From: an uncultured Oscillospiraceae bacterium
GTDB lineage: Bacteria; Bacillota; Clostridia; Oscillospirales; Oscillospiraceae
Length of the DNA: 64,000 nt
Assembly: GCA_934553255.1 (NCBI GenBank)
Contig: CAKTEZ010000002.1
Location: forward strand, 1-64,000
Reading direction: 5' to 3'
The notes beneath the pieces are model-generated. The model worked only from the letters and a program-made list of their open reading frames with translations, was not told the origin of the DNA and searched no databases. Position numbers and translations under genes: made by a program. Below are positions 43,239 through 51,243 of this stretch, piece after piece (position 1 is the first letter of the stretch; every line of letters starts with the position of its first letter).

Positions 43239-43517
43239 CTACCGCAGAAATTCCATGCCGTCGATGCGCCCGCCGATACGCAATTCACGGTCCGTCATGC
43301 CCTTGAGCGTCAGACCCACGCCCGTCACGCGCAGCACCGCGCCGCCCACGCTTACATCGATCAGCTCCGTGCCGTAGGCAAGCAGCCCCTCGTGACCCTC
43401 CAGAAAGAGCTGGCGGTCGCCGAGCAGTTCCATGTGGCTCAGACCCGCCGCCACATCGCCCGGCAGATCGAACAGCTCCGCCATGCGGGCAAGGTATTCC
43501 CTTCCGTTCGCTTCCAT
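43239..43517 (-). CDS. yqfC: Sporulation protein YqfC (YabP family)
   Basis: 92 residues from MEANGREYLARMAELFDLPG, with GGGAGG 6 bases before the ATG; the open frame extends upstream but lacks support. The beta-rich YabP/YqfC fold is seen in LELL-like HMELLGDRQLFLEGHEGLLA and VGLTLKGMTDRELRIGGRID. First gene of the long operon through phoH, era and mutS2. Marks the organism as a spore former together with yqfD. Confidence 0.9.
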   Translation of the reverse strand: MEANGREYLARMAELFDLPGDVAAGLSHMELLGDRQLFLEGHEGLLAYGTELIDVSVGGAVLRVTGVGLTLKGMTDRELRIGGRIDGMEFLR

Positions 43518-43586
43518 TGCGCGCCTCCCAACATTGTGTTCACACGATGGTATGAGCGCGGGGGCAAAAACTTGCCTGTCCCGCGC

Positions 43587-43615
43587 TTGCATTTTCCCCG
43601 CCGCGCTTTTATACT
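43587..43615 (+). promoter_or_regulatory. Promoter of the NUDIX-DUF523 genes
   Basis: TTGCAT (43587-43592), 17 bases, TATACT (43610-43615) on the plus strand, divergent from yqfC. Confidence 0.78.
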
Positions 43616-43645
43616 GGATACGGATCATCATCGAGGAGGCAGACC

Positions 43646-44143
43646 ATGGAACAGAACATCTTCCGCGCCGTCCATTCGACGCTTATTTACATCGAACGCG
43701 GCGGCGAGTATCTGATGCTGCACCGCACGAAGAAGGAAAACGACCTCAACCACGACAAGTGGATCGGTGTGGGCGGCAAATTTGAGGATGGCGAAGCGCC
43801 GGAGGACTGCGCCCTGCGCGAGACGCGGGAGGAAACGGGCCTGACGCTCACGCGCTGGCGCTACCGCGGCATCGTCACCTTTCTTTCCGATCTTTATGAA
43901 ACGGAGTATATGCACCTCTTCACCGCCGACGGCTTCACCGGCACGCCGAAGGAATGCGACGAGGGCGAGCTTGCCTGGATCAAAAAGAGCGAGCTTCTGA
44001 AGCTGCCGCTCTGGGAGGGCGACAAGATCTTCCTGCGCCTGCTCGACACCAACGAGCCGTTTTTCTCACTCAAGCTCAAGTATGAGGGCGACACGCTCGT
44101 ACTCGCGCAGCTTAACGGAGCGCCGCTGGAGGTGGAACGATGA
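43646..44143 (+). CDS. NUDIX hydrolase (8-oxo-dGTP diphosphatase type)
   Basis: 165 residues with the NUDIX box starting GGKFEDGEAPEDCALRET and ending REETGL (about residues 42-65). The preceding MLHRTKKENDLNHDKWIGVG resembles MutT/YtkD-like 8-oxo-dGTP hydrolases. GAGGAGG lies 7 bases upstream of ATG. The last base pairs overlap the DUF523 start (ATGA), so both are made together. Substrate is inferred. Confidence 0.88.
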   Translation: MEQNIFRAVHSTLIYIERGGEYLMLHRTKKENDLNHDKWIGVGGKFEDGEAPEDCALRETREETGLTLTRWRYRGIVTFLSDLYETEYMHLFTADGFTGTPKECDEGELAWIKKSELLKLPLWEGDKIFLRLLDTNEPFFSLKLKYEGDTLVLAQLNGAPLEVER

Positions 44144-44601
44144 AGCCGAAGCTGCTCGTGAGCGCGTGTCTGCTCGGCGCGCCCTGCCGCTACGACGGAA
44201 GGAGCAAGCGGAACGAGGCCGTATGCGCCCTTGCCGAAGCGTTTGAGCTGATCCCCGTCTGCCCCGAGGTGCTTGGAGGGCTGCCCACGCCGCGCACGCC
44301 GAGCGAGCGGCGGGGTACGCGCGTGGTGAGGAAGGACGGACGCGATGTGACGGTGGAATACCGCCGCGGCGCGGAGGCGGCGTTGGAGACGGCGCGGCGC
44401 GAAGGCGCTGCCGCCGCCGTACTCAAGGAACGCAGCCCAAGCTGCGGCAGCGGCGAGGTCTACGACGGCACATTCACCGGCACGCTCACCGCAGGCGACG
44501 GCGTGACAGCGGAGGTGCTGAAGGCGCACGGGTTCGCGGTCTTCGGCGAAAGCGGGGAGAGTCTGTCGGGGCTGCGGCGCAGCCTTGGTCAATCCACCTA
44601 A
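44140..44601 (+). CDS. DUF523 family protein
   Basis: 153 residues with the conserved cysteines of DUF523: LLVSACLLGAPCRYDGRSKR at the N-terminus, IPVCPEVLGGLPTPRTPSE, and LKERSPSCGSGEVYDGTFTG. The Cys pattern suggests metal or thiol chemistry; no reaction is established for the family from this sequence. Coupled to the NUDIX gene by ATGA. Confidence 0.88.
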   Translation: MKPKLLVSACLLGAPCRYDGRSKRNEAVCALAEAFELIPVCPEVLGGLPTPRTPSERRGTRVVRKDGRDVTVEYRRGAEAALETARREGAAAAVLKERSPSCGSGEVYDGTFTGTLTAGDGVTAEVLKAHGFAVFGESGESLSGLRRSLGQST

Positions 44602-44633
44602 AAAGCCGCCGTCTCTTTTGGCGCGTGTCCGTC

Positions 44634-44662
44634 TTGTTTTTTTGTTCGGAGCATTATATAAT
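44634..44662 (+). promoter_or_regulatory. Promoter of the aminotransferase gene
   Basis: TTGTTT (44634-44639), 17 bases, TATAAT (44657-44662) on the plus strand. Confidence 0.78.
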
Positions 44663-44730
44663 TTATGTGGTTTTACAGACCCTTCCCTTGGGCGGCAAGG
44701 CTTACTCGAAAATATGAGGAGGAACGTTCC

Positions 44731-45924
44731 ATGAAGTTTTCCAGCAAGGTCGAAAAATGCGGTCAGTCCCCCATGCGTAAATTCCATCCCTACGCGGTGG
44801 CAGCCAAGGCGCGCGGCATTAAGGTCTACCACCTGAACATCGGTCAGCCCGATGTGCAGACCCCTCCCGCTTTTTTTGAGGCGATCCGTAAGTTCGAACA
44901 GCCCGTTCTGGAGTATGCTCCTTCCCCCGGTATCCCCGAGCTGATCGACGCCATCCAGGGCTACTACGACAAGCTCGATATGCACTTCGATAAGAGCGAG
45001 ATCTACATCACCACCGGCGGCAGCGAGGCGCTCTCCATCGTACTCCAGTGCATTCTTGACGACGGCGACGAAATTCTCATTCCCGAGCCGTTCTATCCCA
45101 ACTACAACACCATGGTCCGCACCTGCGGCGCGTCCATCACGCCCATTCCGACCTGCCCCGAGGAGGGCTATCACTACGCCGAGCGCGCGAAGATCGAGCC
45201 GCTCATCAACGAGCATACCCGCGCCATCATGGTCACGAACCCCGGCAACCCCACCGGCGTGGTGCTGACGGACGACGAGATGAAGATGCTCGTTGACCTC
45301 GCCAAGAAGCACGATCTGTTCCTCATCGGCGATGAGGCGTACCGCGAGTTCGTCTACGGCGGCGAGCCGCTGCAGTCCTTCGGCTCCTTTGCCGAGGAAG
45401 CGCCGGAGAACATCGTCGTCATCGACACCGTTTCCAAGCGCTTTTCCGCCTGCGGCGCGCGCATCGGCTGCCTCATCACCAAGAATAAGGAGCTGCTGGG
45501 CCACGCGCTCAAGTACTGCCAGTCCCGTCTTTCCGTCGCCACGCTCGACCAGGTCGCGTCCGCGAACCTCTATACCGTCGGTCCCGAGTACTTTGCCGCC
45601 GTGCGCGACGAGTACAAGAAACGCCGCGACACGCTCGTGCGTAAGCTGCGCGATATCCCCTGCGTCATCTTTGACTGCCCGAAGGGCGCGTTCTACCTGA
45701 TGGCGGCTCTGCCCGTGGACAATGCCGACACCTTCCAGCGTTGGCTGCTCGAGGAGTTCAACGACAACGGCGAGACTGTCATGTTCGCCCCCGGCGCGCC
45801 GATGTACGCGACGCCCGGCAAGGGTCTCAACGAGGTCCGCATGGCCTACGTCCTCGAAGCCGAGAAGATCGAGCGCGCCATGGACATTCTCAAGAAAGCC
45901 ATCGAGGTCTATAACGCGAAATGA
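44731..45924 (+). CDS. Pyridoxal-phosphate aminotransferase, class I (aspartate aminotransferase-like)
   Basis: 397 residues from MKFSSKVEKCGQSPMRKFHP, with GAGGAGG 8 bases upstream. Fold type I motifs: HLNIGQPDVQTPPAFFEAI, TTGGSEALSIVLQCILD, NPGNPTGVVLTDDEMKM, LIGDEAYREFVYGGE, and VSKRFSACGARIGCL with the PLP lysine. The final Arg region is LNEVRMAYVLE. The donor and acceptor cannot be fixed; aspartate or aromatic substrates are likely. Its stop overlaps the Dabb gene start. Confidence 0.92.
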   Translation: MKFSSKVEKCGQSPMRKFHPYAVAAKARGIKVYHLNIGQPDVQTPPAFFEAIRKFEQPVLEYAPSPGIPELIDAIQGYYDKLDMHFDKSEIYITTGGSEALSIVLQCILDDGDEILIPEPFYPNYNTMVRTCGASITPIPTCPEEGYHYAERAKIEPLINEHTRAIMVTNPGNPTGVVLTDDEMKMLVDLAKKHDLFLIGDEAYREFVYGGEPLQSFGSFAEEAPENIVVIDTVSKRFSACGARIGCLITKNKELLGHALKYCQSRLSVATLDQVASANLYTVGPEYFAAVRDEYKKRRDTLVRKLRDIPCVIFDCPKGAFYLMAALPVDNADTFQRWLLEEFNDNGETVMFAPGAPMYATPGKGLNEVRMAYVLEAEKIERAMDILKKAIEVYNAK

Positions 45925-46205
45925 TCCGCCATATCGTCATGTGGAAATTCCGTGAAGGCACGGAGCGGGAGCAGGAGGAATTTCTCGCCCGCCTTGCCGG
46001 TCTTTACGGCGTGATCCCCCAGATCAAGCGCAGTCAGGTGTCCCGCAATGTCGGGCCGGAGGGCAACTACGACGCCGTTCTCTGCGCCGAATTCGACAGC
46101 ATGGACGATGTTGCCGCCTACCGTGACGACCCGCGCCACAAGGCCGTGAGCGCCCTGTGCAAGTCCATTCGTGTGGACCGCGCAGCCGTGGACTACGAGA
46201 TCTAA
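45921..46205 (+). CDS. Dabb (stress-responsive alpha/beta barrel) domain protein
   Basis: 94 residues: MIRHIVMWKFREGTEREQEE, YDAVLCAEFDSMDDVAAYRD, DPRHKAVSALCKSIRVDRAA. This is the dimeric alpha-beta barrel fold, which has no fixed activity. ATGA overlap with the aminotransferase gene, then a terminator. Confidence 0.88.
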   Translation: MIRHIVMWKFREGTEREQEEFLARLAGLYGVIPQIKRSQVSRNVGPEGNYDAVLCAEFDSMDDVAAYRDDPRHKAVSALCKSIRVDRAAVDYEI

Positions 46206-46209
46206 TGCA

Positions 46210-46243
46210 GGAGAGCCGACCGCCGGTCGGCTCTCCCTTTTTG
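46210..46243 (+). terminator. Terminator after the aminotransferase-Dabb unit
   Basis: Perfect 12-pair stem GGAGAGCCGACC (46210-46221) with 46225-46236, followed by CTTTTTG. Confidence 0.9.
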
Positions 46244-46295
46244 CGGATATTTCCGGCGCGCCGCGCATAGCCTTTCCCCGAAGGGGGCGGGAGAA

Positions 46296-47219
46296 ATGCT
46301 GTACGACGGACTGCTGCTGGGGCTGCTCGCTCTCGGCGGCGCGGGACTGGTCCTCTTCCCCGCCGAGAGCGCCGAGGCGGCGCGGGAGGGACTGGCGCTG
46401 TGTTTGGAAACGGTGCTTCCGTCCCTCTTTCCGTTCTTCGTTCTCTCGTCGCTGCTCGTGCAGAGCCGCGCACCGCGCCTGCTCTCCCGCGCGCTGGCAG
46501 GCTTCATGCGTCCGCTGTTCGGCGTGAGCGGCGCAGGAGCGAGCGCGCTGGCGCTTGGGCTTCTGGGCGGCTATCCGGTCGGCGCACGGACGGTCGCGGA
46601 GCTGTACGGGCGCGGCGAGGTGCGGCGGGACGAGGCGGAGCAGCTGCTTACATTCTGCAACAACTCCGGTCCCGGCTTTTTCCTCGGCGTGTGCGGCACG
46701 ACGGTCTTCGGCAGCGCGCGGGCGGGAGCATACCTCTACCTGATCCATGTCCTCTCGGCATTCGGCACGGGCATACTGCTGCGGCGCTCTCTCGAGCCGC
46801 CGCGCGGGCGGACGAGCGCGGGGCGCGGCGCTCCGTTTGACCTCGCCGCGGCGTTTCCCGCCGCGGTGCAGGAGTCGTTTGCCGCCGTGTGGAGCGTGTG
46901 CGGCTTCGTGGTGCTTTTCAGGGTGCTGCTACGGCTGCTGACGCTGCTGCCGGTGCTGGCCGGACTTCCGGTCCTGCCGCGCGCGGCGCTGTACGGCTTT
47001 GTGGAAATGACGAACGGCGTGGCGGGACTGCCTCCCACGCGCGCGGGCTTCGTCCTTTGCGCCGCCCTCATGAATTGGGGCGGGCTGAGCGTACAGGCGC
47101 AGACGCGCGCAATGCTCGCGTCCAGCGGTCTTTCCGCGCGGCGCTGCCTTCTCGGAAAAGCGGTGCAAGCGGCGTTCGGCGTGCCGCTTGCGCTGCTCGC
47201 GGCGGGACGGCTTTTCTGA
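46296..47219 (+). CDS. YlbJ-like sporulation integral membrane protein
   Basis: 307 residues with about eight hydrophobic segments and a nucleoside-recognition (Gate) fold. Family pieces are VLPSLFPFFVLSSLLVQS, LGLLGGYPVGARTVAELYGR, and LLTFCNNSGPGFFLGVCGTT. In Bacillus YlbJ is a mother-cell protein required for spore cortex or maturation. High GC and Arg/Ala-rich loops match the neighbours. The ribosome site GGGAG is close to ATG. No promoter was recognised; read-through past the preceding terminator is unlikely. Confidence 0.82.
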   Translation: MLYDGLLLGLLALGGAGLVLFPAESAEAAREGLALCLETVLPSLFPFFVLSSLLVQSRAPRLLSRALAGFMRPLFGVSGAGASALALGLLGGYPVGARTVAELYGRGEVRRDEAEQLLTFCNNSGPGFFLGVCGTTVFGSARAGAYLYLIHVLSAFGTGILLRRSLEPPRGRTSAGRGAPFDLAAAFPAAVQESFAAVWSVCGFVVLFRVLLRLLTLLPVLAGLPVLPRAALYGFVEMTNGVAGLPPTRAGFVLCAALMNWGGLSVQAQTRAMLASSGLSARRCLLGKAVQAAFGVPLALLAAGRLF

Positions 47220-47225
47220 AAAGCC

Positions 47226-47254
47226 TTGCGCCGCGGCGCGGAGGCGTATATACT
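47226..47254 (+). promoter_or_regulatory. Promoter of the TrmH-family gene
   Basis: TTGCGC (47226-47231), 17 bases, TATACT (47249-47254) on the plus strand. Confidence 0.65.
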
Positions 47255-47319
47255 GAGGGTGCGGCACACGCCGTACCCTTTTGCGCTTACGAATTTACGA
47301 AGAAAGGCAGGCTCGTGCC

Positions 47320-48147
47320 ATGCCGGAGATTTTCCCCATCACCGATTTTGCCGCGCCGGAGCTGGATGTTTACGCGCGGCTGACCGAAAACCAGCTTGTC
47401 AACCGTGAGGACCCCGCACAGGGGCTGTTCATCGCGGAAAGCCCCAAGGTCATCGATCGCGCGCTGAACGCGGGCTATGCGCCCGTCTCCTTCCTGATGG
47501 AGCCGCGCCACGCGGAAACGCAGGCACGCGAACTGCTCGCGCGCTGCGCGGGCGTGCCGGTCTACACGGCGGAGCTGGAAGTCCTGAAGCAGCTCACCGG
47601 CTTCCCGCTCACGCGCGGTATGCTCTGCGCCATGCGCCGCCGCCCTCTGCCGACGGTGGAGACGGTCTGTGCGGGCGCGAAACGCGTCGCCGTGCTGGAG
47701 GATGTGATGAACCCCACGAACATCGGCGCGATCTTTCGCTCCGCGGCGGCGCTCGGCATGGACGCCGTGCTGCTCACGACCGCGTGCAGCGACCCGCTCT
47801 ACCGCCGCGCCATTCGCGTGAGCATGGGAACGGTCTTTCAGGTGCCGTGGGCGTATCTCCCCGCGGGTGGGGCATGGCCGCAGACGCTTCGCGCCCTCGG
47901 CTTCACGACCGCCGCGATGGCGCTGTGCGACGACTCGCTGCCCCTCTACGACGCGCGGCTCAGGGAGGCGGAACGGCTTGCCGTCGTGTTGGGGACGGAG
48001 GGCGACGGTCTCGCCGCCTCGACCATTGCCGCGTGTGACTGCACGGTACGCATCCCGATGGCACACGGCGTGGATTCGCTCAATGTTGCCGCGGCGAGCG
48101 CGGTCGCGTTTTATCAGCTCGCAGTACTTGCGGGACTTCCCAAATGA
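47320..48147 (+). CDS. TrmH/SpoU family RNA 2'-O-methyltransferase
   Basis: 275 residues from MPEIFPITDFAAPELDVYAR. Knotted SpoU motifs: VLEDVMNPTNIGAIFRSAAA (motif 1), VVLGTEGDGLAASTIAACDC (motif 2), RIPMAHGVDSLNVAAASAVA (motif 3). An N-terminal substrate-binding extension (LFIAESPKVIDRALNAGY) resembles rRNA methyltransferases of the TsnR/RlmB group. The target nucleotide is unknown. An in-frame ATG 13 codons upstream has no ribosome site. Confidence 0.92.
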   Translation: MPEIFPITDFAAPELDVYARLTENQLVNREDPAQGLFIAESPKVIDRALNAGYAPVSFLMEPRHAETQARELLARCAGVPVYTAELEVLKQLTGFPLTRGMLCAMRRRPLPTVETVCAGAKRVAVLEDVMNPTNIGAIFRSAAALGMDAVLLTTACSDPLYRRAIRVSMGTVFQVPWAYLPAGGAWPQTLRALGFTTAAMALCDDSLPLYDARLREAERLAVVLGTEGDGLAASTIAACDCTVRIPMAHGVDSLNVAAASAVAFYQLAVLAGLPK

Positions 48148-48180
48148 AGAAAAAGCAGCTCTCGCGAGCTACTTTTTCTT
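48147..48180. terminator. Bidirectional terminator between the TrmH-family gene and the HAD gene
   Basis: AAGAAAAAG-C-AGCTC / GAGCT-A-CTTTTTCTT with a four-base loop, sitting on both stop codons. Confidence 0.85.
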
Positions 48181-49022
48181 TAATACCGCTTGTCCAGATA
48201 TTCGATGACGTCCGCCACCGCGCCGTCCCGACAATGGGAAACGATGCGCGCGCCGGACTCCAGCACGGCGGGAATGGCGTTCGCGGGCGCGAACGGGACC
48301 GCGCTGACCGCCAGCATGGGCAGGTCGTTCCCGTGGTCGCCGATGCAGTAGACATCTCCCCGCGCCACACCGAGCAGATCGGCCAGCCGCAGCACCATGC
48401 CGCCCTTCGTCGCGCCGCGAACGGTCAGCTCAAGCAGATGCGTGCCGGAATAGATCAACTCATATTCCCCGCTCCACGGCTGTTGACGGATAAAGGCGCA
48501 GACCCTTTCCAGCACCGGCAAGTCCTCTTCAAAAAGGATCTTGATGATGGGCAGATCGATCTCGGACACATCCCGCACCGTCTGAGTCGCCGTGCGCGTA
48601 AGATGCTCGTGGCTGCGGATGTAGTCGTTGGGGTTCATGGCGTGGATGCGGCGGTCATCGTGATAGACCTCGAAGGCGAGGTTTGGGAATTCCCGCAGCA
48701 GCACGCGCAGATGGTCGTAGATGCGCTCGGTAAAAAAGGCGGTGAAAAGATACCGCTCCGCACGGAAATCGTAGATCGCCGCGCCGTTGGCGATGACGGC
48801 GGGCGCACTCATCGGCACATCCTTCGCATAGTCCGCAAAGGCAGGCAGCGCGCGGCCCGTGGAGATGGCGAACAGACCGCCGTTTTGAATGAAATACTCC
48901 AGCGCCTCGCGGTTGCGCGGACACATGGGCGGCAGGTCGGTGCCGTTGTCCAGCGCCTCCTGCGTACACACGAGCGTATTGTCAAAGTCGCTGGCAAGCA
49001 GCACACGGTCAAACTTTCCCAT
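48180..49022 (-). CDS. HAD superfamily phosphatase, Cof type
   Basis: 280 residues with motif I LLASDFDNTLVC (nucleophile Asp and +2 Asp), motif II AISTGRALPAF, a C2-type cap (120-200), and motif IV YCIGDHGNDLPMLAVS preceded by TKGGMVLRLADLLG (motif III Lys). Such enzymes hydrolyse sugar phosphates or flavin/PLP phosphates; the substrate is not predictable. It follows ricT by 11 bases and is probably in the same transcript. Confidence 0.92.
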   Translation of the reverse strand: MGKFDRVLLASDFDNTLVCTQEALDNGTDLPPMCPRNREALEYFIQNGGLFAISTGRALPAFADYAKDVPMSAPAVIANGAAIYDFRAERYLFTAFFTERIYDHLRVLLREFPNLAFEVYHDDRRIHAMNPNDYIRSHEHLTRTATQTVRDVSEIDLPIIKILFEEDLPVLERVCAFIRQQPWSGEYELIYSGTHLLELTVRGATKGGMVLRLADLLGVARGDVYCIGDHGNDLPMLAVSAVPFAPANAIPAVLESGARIVSHCRDGAVADVIEYLDKRY

Positions 49023-49033
49023 AACGCGCCGCC

Positions 49034-50275
49034 TTATTCGCCGGTCGGCGCGGTCGGCGCTCCGCCGTTTCCGCCGCTGCGGCGGCGTCCGCGTCCTCCG
49101 CGGTGGCGGCTACGGCGGCGTTCACCGCTCTTTTCGGCGCTTTTCTCCGCATCCTTCTCCGGACGCTTCGCCTTACCGCTCTCCGCGCTCTCCGGCTTCG
49201 CCTCGGCGCGGTTCTCTCCGCCGCGTCCGCGGCCGCCGCGGCGGCCGCGCCCTCCGCGGCGGCGGCGTTCGCGCTTCTCGCCGCTCTCGGTCAAAGCGTC
49301 CGCGCCGCTCTCCGTCTCGGTCTCCCCTGCACGCACGGCAGGCTCGGAGATCTCGAGCGCGCGGAACACGGGCGAAGGCGCGCTCTCCAGCTCGCTCTCG
49401 GCATCCTGCTTCACGAAGCGCTTGGGGCGCTCAGCGGGGATCTCGATGCCCTCGCGCGAACCCTTGCCGTTGCGAAGCACGCAGACCTCGCAGTTGTGGT
49501 AGCATTTCTGTCCCTCGGTCGAATCGTCCAGCCGGATGTTGACCGTCTCGCGCACAAGGTTCACGGCGCTGACGTTGCCCGGGCCGTCCGGCGTGAGGAC
49601 GAAGGAATCGTTTTTCGGCATACGCTTGGCCGCGTCCTCATAGGCGTTCTGCTCATACTTCAGGCAGCACATAAGGCGGCCGCACGCGCCGGAAATTTTG
49701 GTGGGGTTGAGGCTGAGATTCTGCGTCTTGGCCATCTTGATGGACACCGGCACAAAATCATCCAGAAACTGCGCGCAGCAGAACGGACGGCCGCAGATCC
49801 CGAGACCGCCGAGCATCTTCGCCTCATCGCGCACGCCGATCTGGCGCAGCTCGATGCGCGCGCGGAACACGCCCGCAAGGTCGCGCACCAATTCGCGGAA
49901 GTCCACGCGCCCCTCGGAGGTAAAGAAAAAGACGATCTTGCTGCCGTCAAAATTGCACTCCACGCGCACGAGCTTCATATCCAGCGCGCGCTCGGCGATC
50001 TTCTTCTGGCAGATGCCGAAGGCCTCCTTCTCGCGCTGACGGTTGTACTCCATCGTGCGCTTATCGTTCTCCGTTGCGACGCGCACGAGCGGGCGCAGCG
50101 GGGAAACGACGGCCTTGTCGTCCACCTCATGGTTTCCCGTCAGGCACTGGGCAAACTCTGTCCCCTGCGCCGTTTCGACGATGACGAACGCCCCCGCCTC
50201 GACCGTGACGCCGTGCGGGTCAAAATAATACTCCTTGCAGCCGCCGCGAAAGCGGACGCCAATTACTTCAGTCAA
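49034..50275 (-). CDS. ricT: PSP1/RicT (YaaT)-family protein with Arg/Gly-rich tail
   Basis: Part of the RicA-RicF-RicT (Y-) complex that helps RNase Y maturation and sporulation signalling in Bacillus. The core (1-275) is GVRFRGGCKEYYFDP, GGLGICGRPFCCAQFLDDF, KISGACGRLMCCLKYEQNAY, whose paired cysteines hold iron-sulfur clusters. Residues about 330-413 add a tail with two Arg/Gly blocks ([38 protein letters not shown]) separated by a charged Lys/Glu stretch. Start ATG overlaps the holB stop, the standard order. Confidence 0.92.
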   Translation of the reverse strand: MTEVIGVRFRGGCKEYYFDPHGVTVEAGAFVIVETAQGTEFAQCLTGNHEVDDKAVVSPLRPLVRVATENDKRTMEYNRQREKEAFGICQKKIAERALDMKLVRVECNFDGSKIVFFFTSEGRVDFRELVRDLAGVFRARIELRQIGVRDEAKMLGGLGICGRPFCCAQFLDDFVPVSIKMAKTQNLSLNPTKISGACGRLMCCLKYEQNAYEDAAKRMPKNDSFVLTPDGPGNVSAVNLVRETVNIRLDDSTEGQKCYHNCEVCVLRNGKGSREGIEIPAERPKRFVKQDAESELESAPSPVFRALEISEPAVRAGETETESGADALTESGEKRERRRRGGRGRRGGRGRGGENRAEAKPESAESGKAKRPEKDAEKSAEKSGERRRSRHRGGRGRRRSGGNGGAPTAPTGE

Positions 50276-51132
50276 AGGATTTCCTCCAATTCAACGGCGA
50301 GGCCGCCGAGCAGCGGACCGACGCCGACATTATAGTTGCAATGATCCCGATAAGTCTCCAACAGTTCTATTGTGCCGAGGATCTGCGCTTTTGTCAAGCG
50401 GGAAGTCGTGAGAATATGCAAAGTTTCTTCGTCATGCGGCGTCTGCGGCGGCGCGCCGCAGAGCGCGCAGAGCGCGTCGGCAAACAGCACGCGTGTCTGT
50501 TCGAAGAGCGCGCCGAGCGCCTCGCGCGAGAGCCTCGCCGTCTCCAGCTCCACGAGAAAGGCGGCGCGCGCCGTGCCGTTCCCCTCCGCCAGTACCCGCG
50601 CGAAAGAGAGAGCGCGCTCGTCGCCGCCGGTCTCCGCGCTGCTCGGCGGGAGCTTGATCTCCACGCAGCGCGAGCGGATGGTCGGCAGCAGCGCGCTGCC
50701 GTTTTCCGCGCAGAAGAAGAACGCCGCGTAGGACGGCCCCTCCTCCACCGTTTTGAGCAGCACATTCTGATCCTTTTCGTTCAGCACCGTGCAGTCGGGG
50801 AACAGGTAGACCTTGCACTTTCCCTCGTTCGGACGGATAAACGCGTCCGAACGGACAGCGCGGATCACATCCACCGCGATCTCCGTATGCTCGTCGTCGC
50901 GCACGGTGGTCACATCGGGGTGAATGTCCGCAAGCACCTTGCGGCAATGCGCGCAGGCGAGGCAGGGCTTGTCCGCCCCCGTGCATTCCAGCGCGGCGGC
51001 GGCGTAGCGCGCCGCGCTCAGGCGGTCGCCCGCGCCGGAGAAGATCAGCGCGTGGCCGAGCGCACCGCGCGCGGCGGCGGCGCGAAGGCGCGCGGCGGTA
51101 TTCGTTTTTGCAAAGCGCGTCAGCTCGTCCAT
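50272..51132 (-). CDS. holB: DNA polymerase III delta' subunit
   Basis: Clamp-loader component. 286 residues: LGHALIFSGAGDRLSAARYA (a degenerate P-loop position), a zinc module CTGADKPCLACAHCRK, VYLFPDCTVLNEKDQNVLLK TVEE region, and FFFCAENGSALLPTIRSRCV. It lacks a proper GKT/S, as expected for delta' relative to tau/gamma. First gene of holB-ricT-HAD with its own promoter. Confidence 0.9.
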   Translation of the reverse strand: MDELTRFAKTNTAARLRAAAARGALGHALIFSGAGDRLSAARYAAAALECTGADKPCLACAHCRKVLADIHPDVTTVRDDEHTEIAVDVIRAVRSDAFIRPNEGKCKVYLFPDCTVLNEKDQNVLLKTVEEGPSYAAFFFCAENGSALLPTIRSRCVEIKLPPSSAETGGDERALSFARVLAEGNGTARAAFLVELETARLSREALGALFEQTRVLFADALCALCGAPPQTPHDEETLHILTTSRLTKAQILGTIELLETYRDHCNYNVGVGPLLGGLAVELEEIL

Positions 51133-51157
51133 AGTTCCCTCCGCGTCCGTTTTCTAC

Positions 51158-51186
51158 AGTATAACGCAAACGGACGCATAGTGCAA
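51158..51186 (-). promoter_or_regulatory. Promoter of holB-ricT
   Basis: TTGCAC (51181-51186), 17 bases, TATACT (51158-51163) on the minus strand. It overlaps the edge of the htrA terminator. Confidence 0.8.
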
Positions 51187-51221
51187 GAAAAAGGAAACGA
51201 CCCATTTCCGGGCCGTTTTCC
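51187..51221 (-). terminator. Terminator of the HtrA-like gene
   Basis: GGAAACGACCC / GGGCCGTTTTCC stem followed by TTTTTC on the minus strand. Confidence 0.8.
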
Positions 51222-51243
51222 GTCTGTTTCTCTATTTCTCGGT

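Noticed and set aside
43518-43560. CATACCAT before yqfC as a sporulation sigma-E -10 box
   Set aside because: The -10 similarity is good and the gene is a sporulation gene, but no matching -35 element was found at the right distance.
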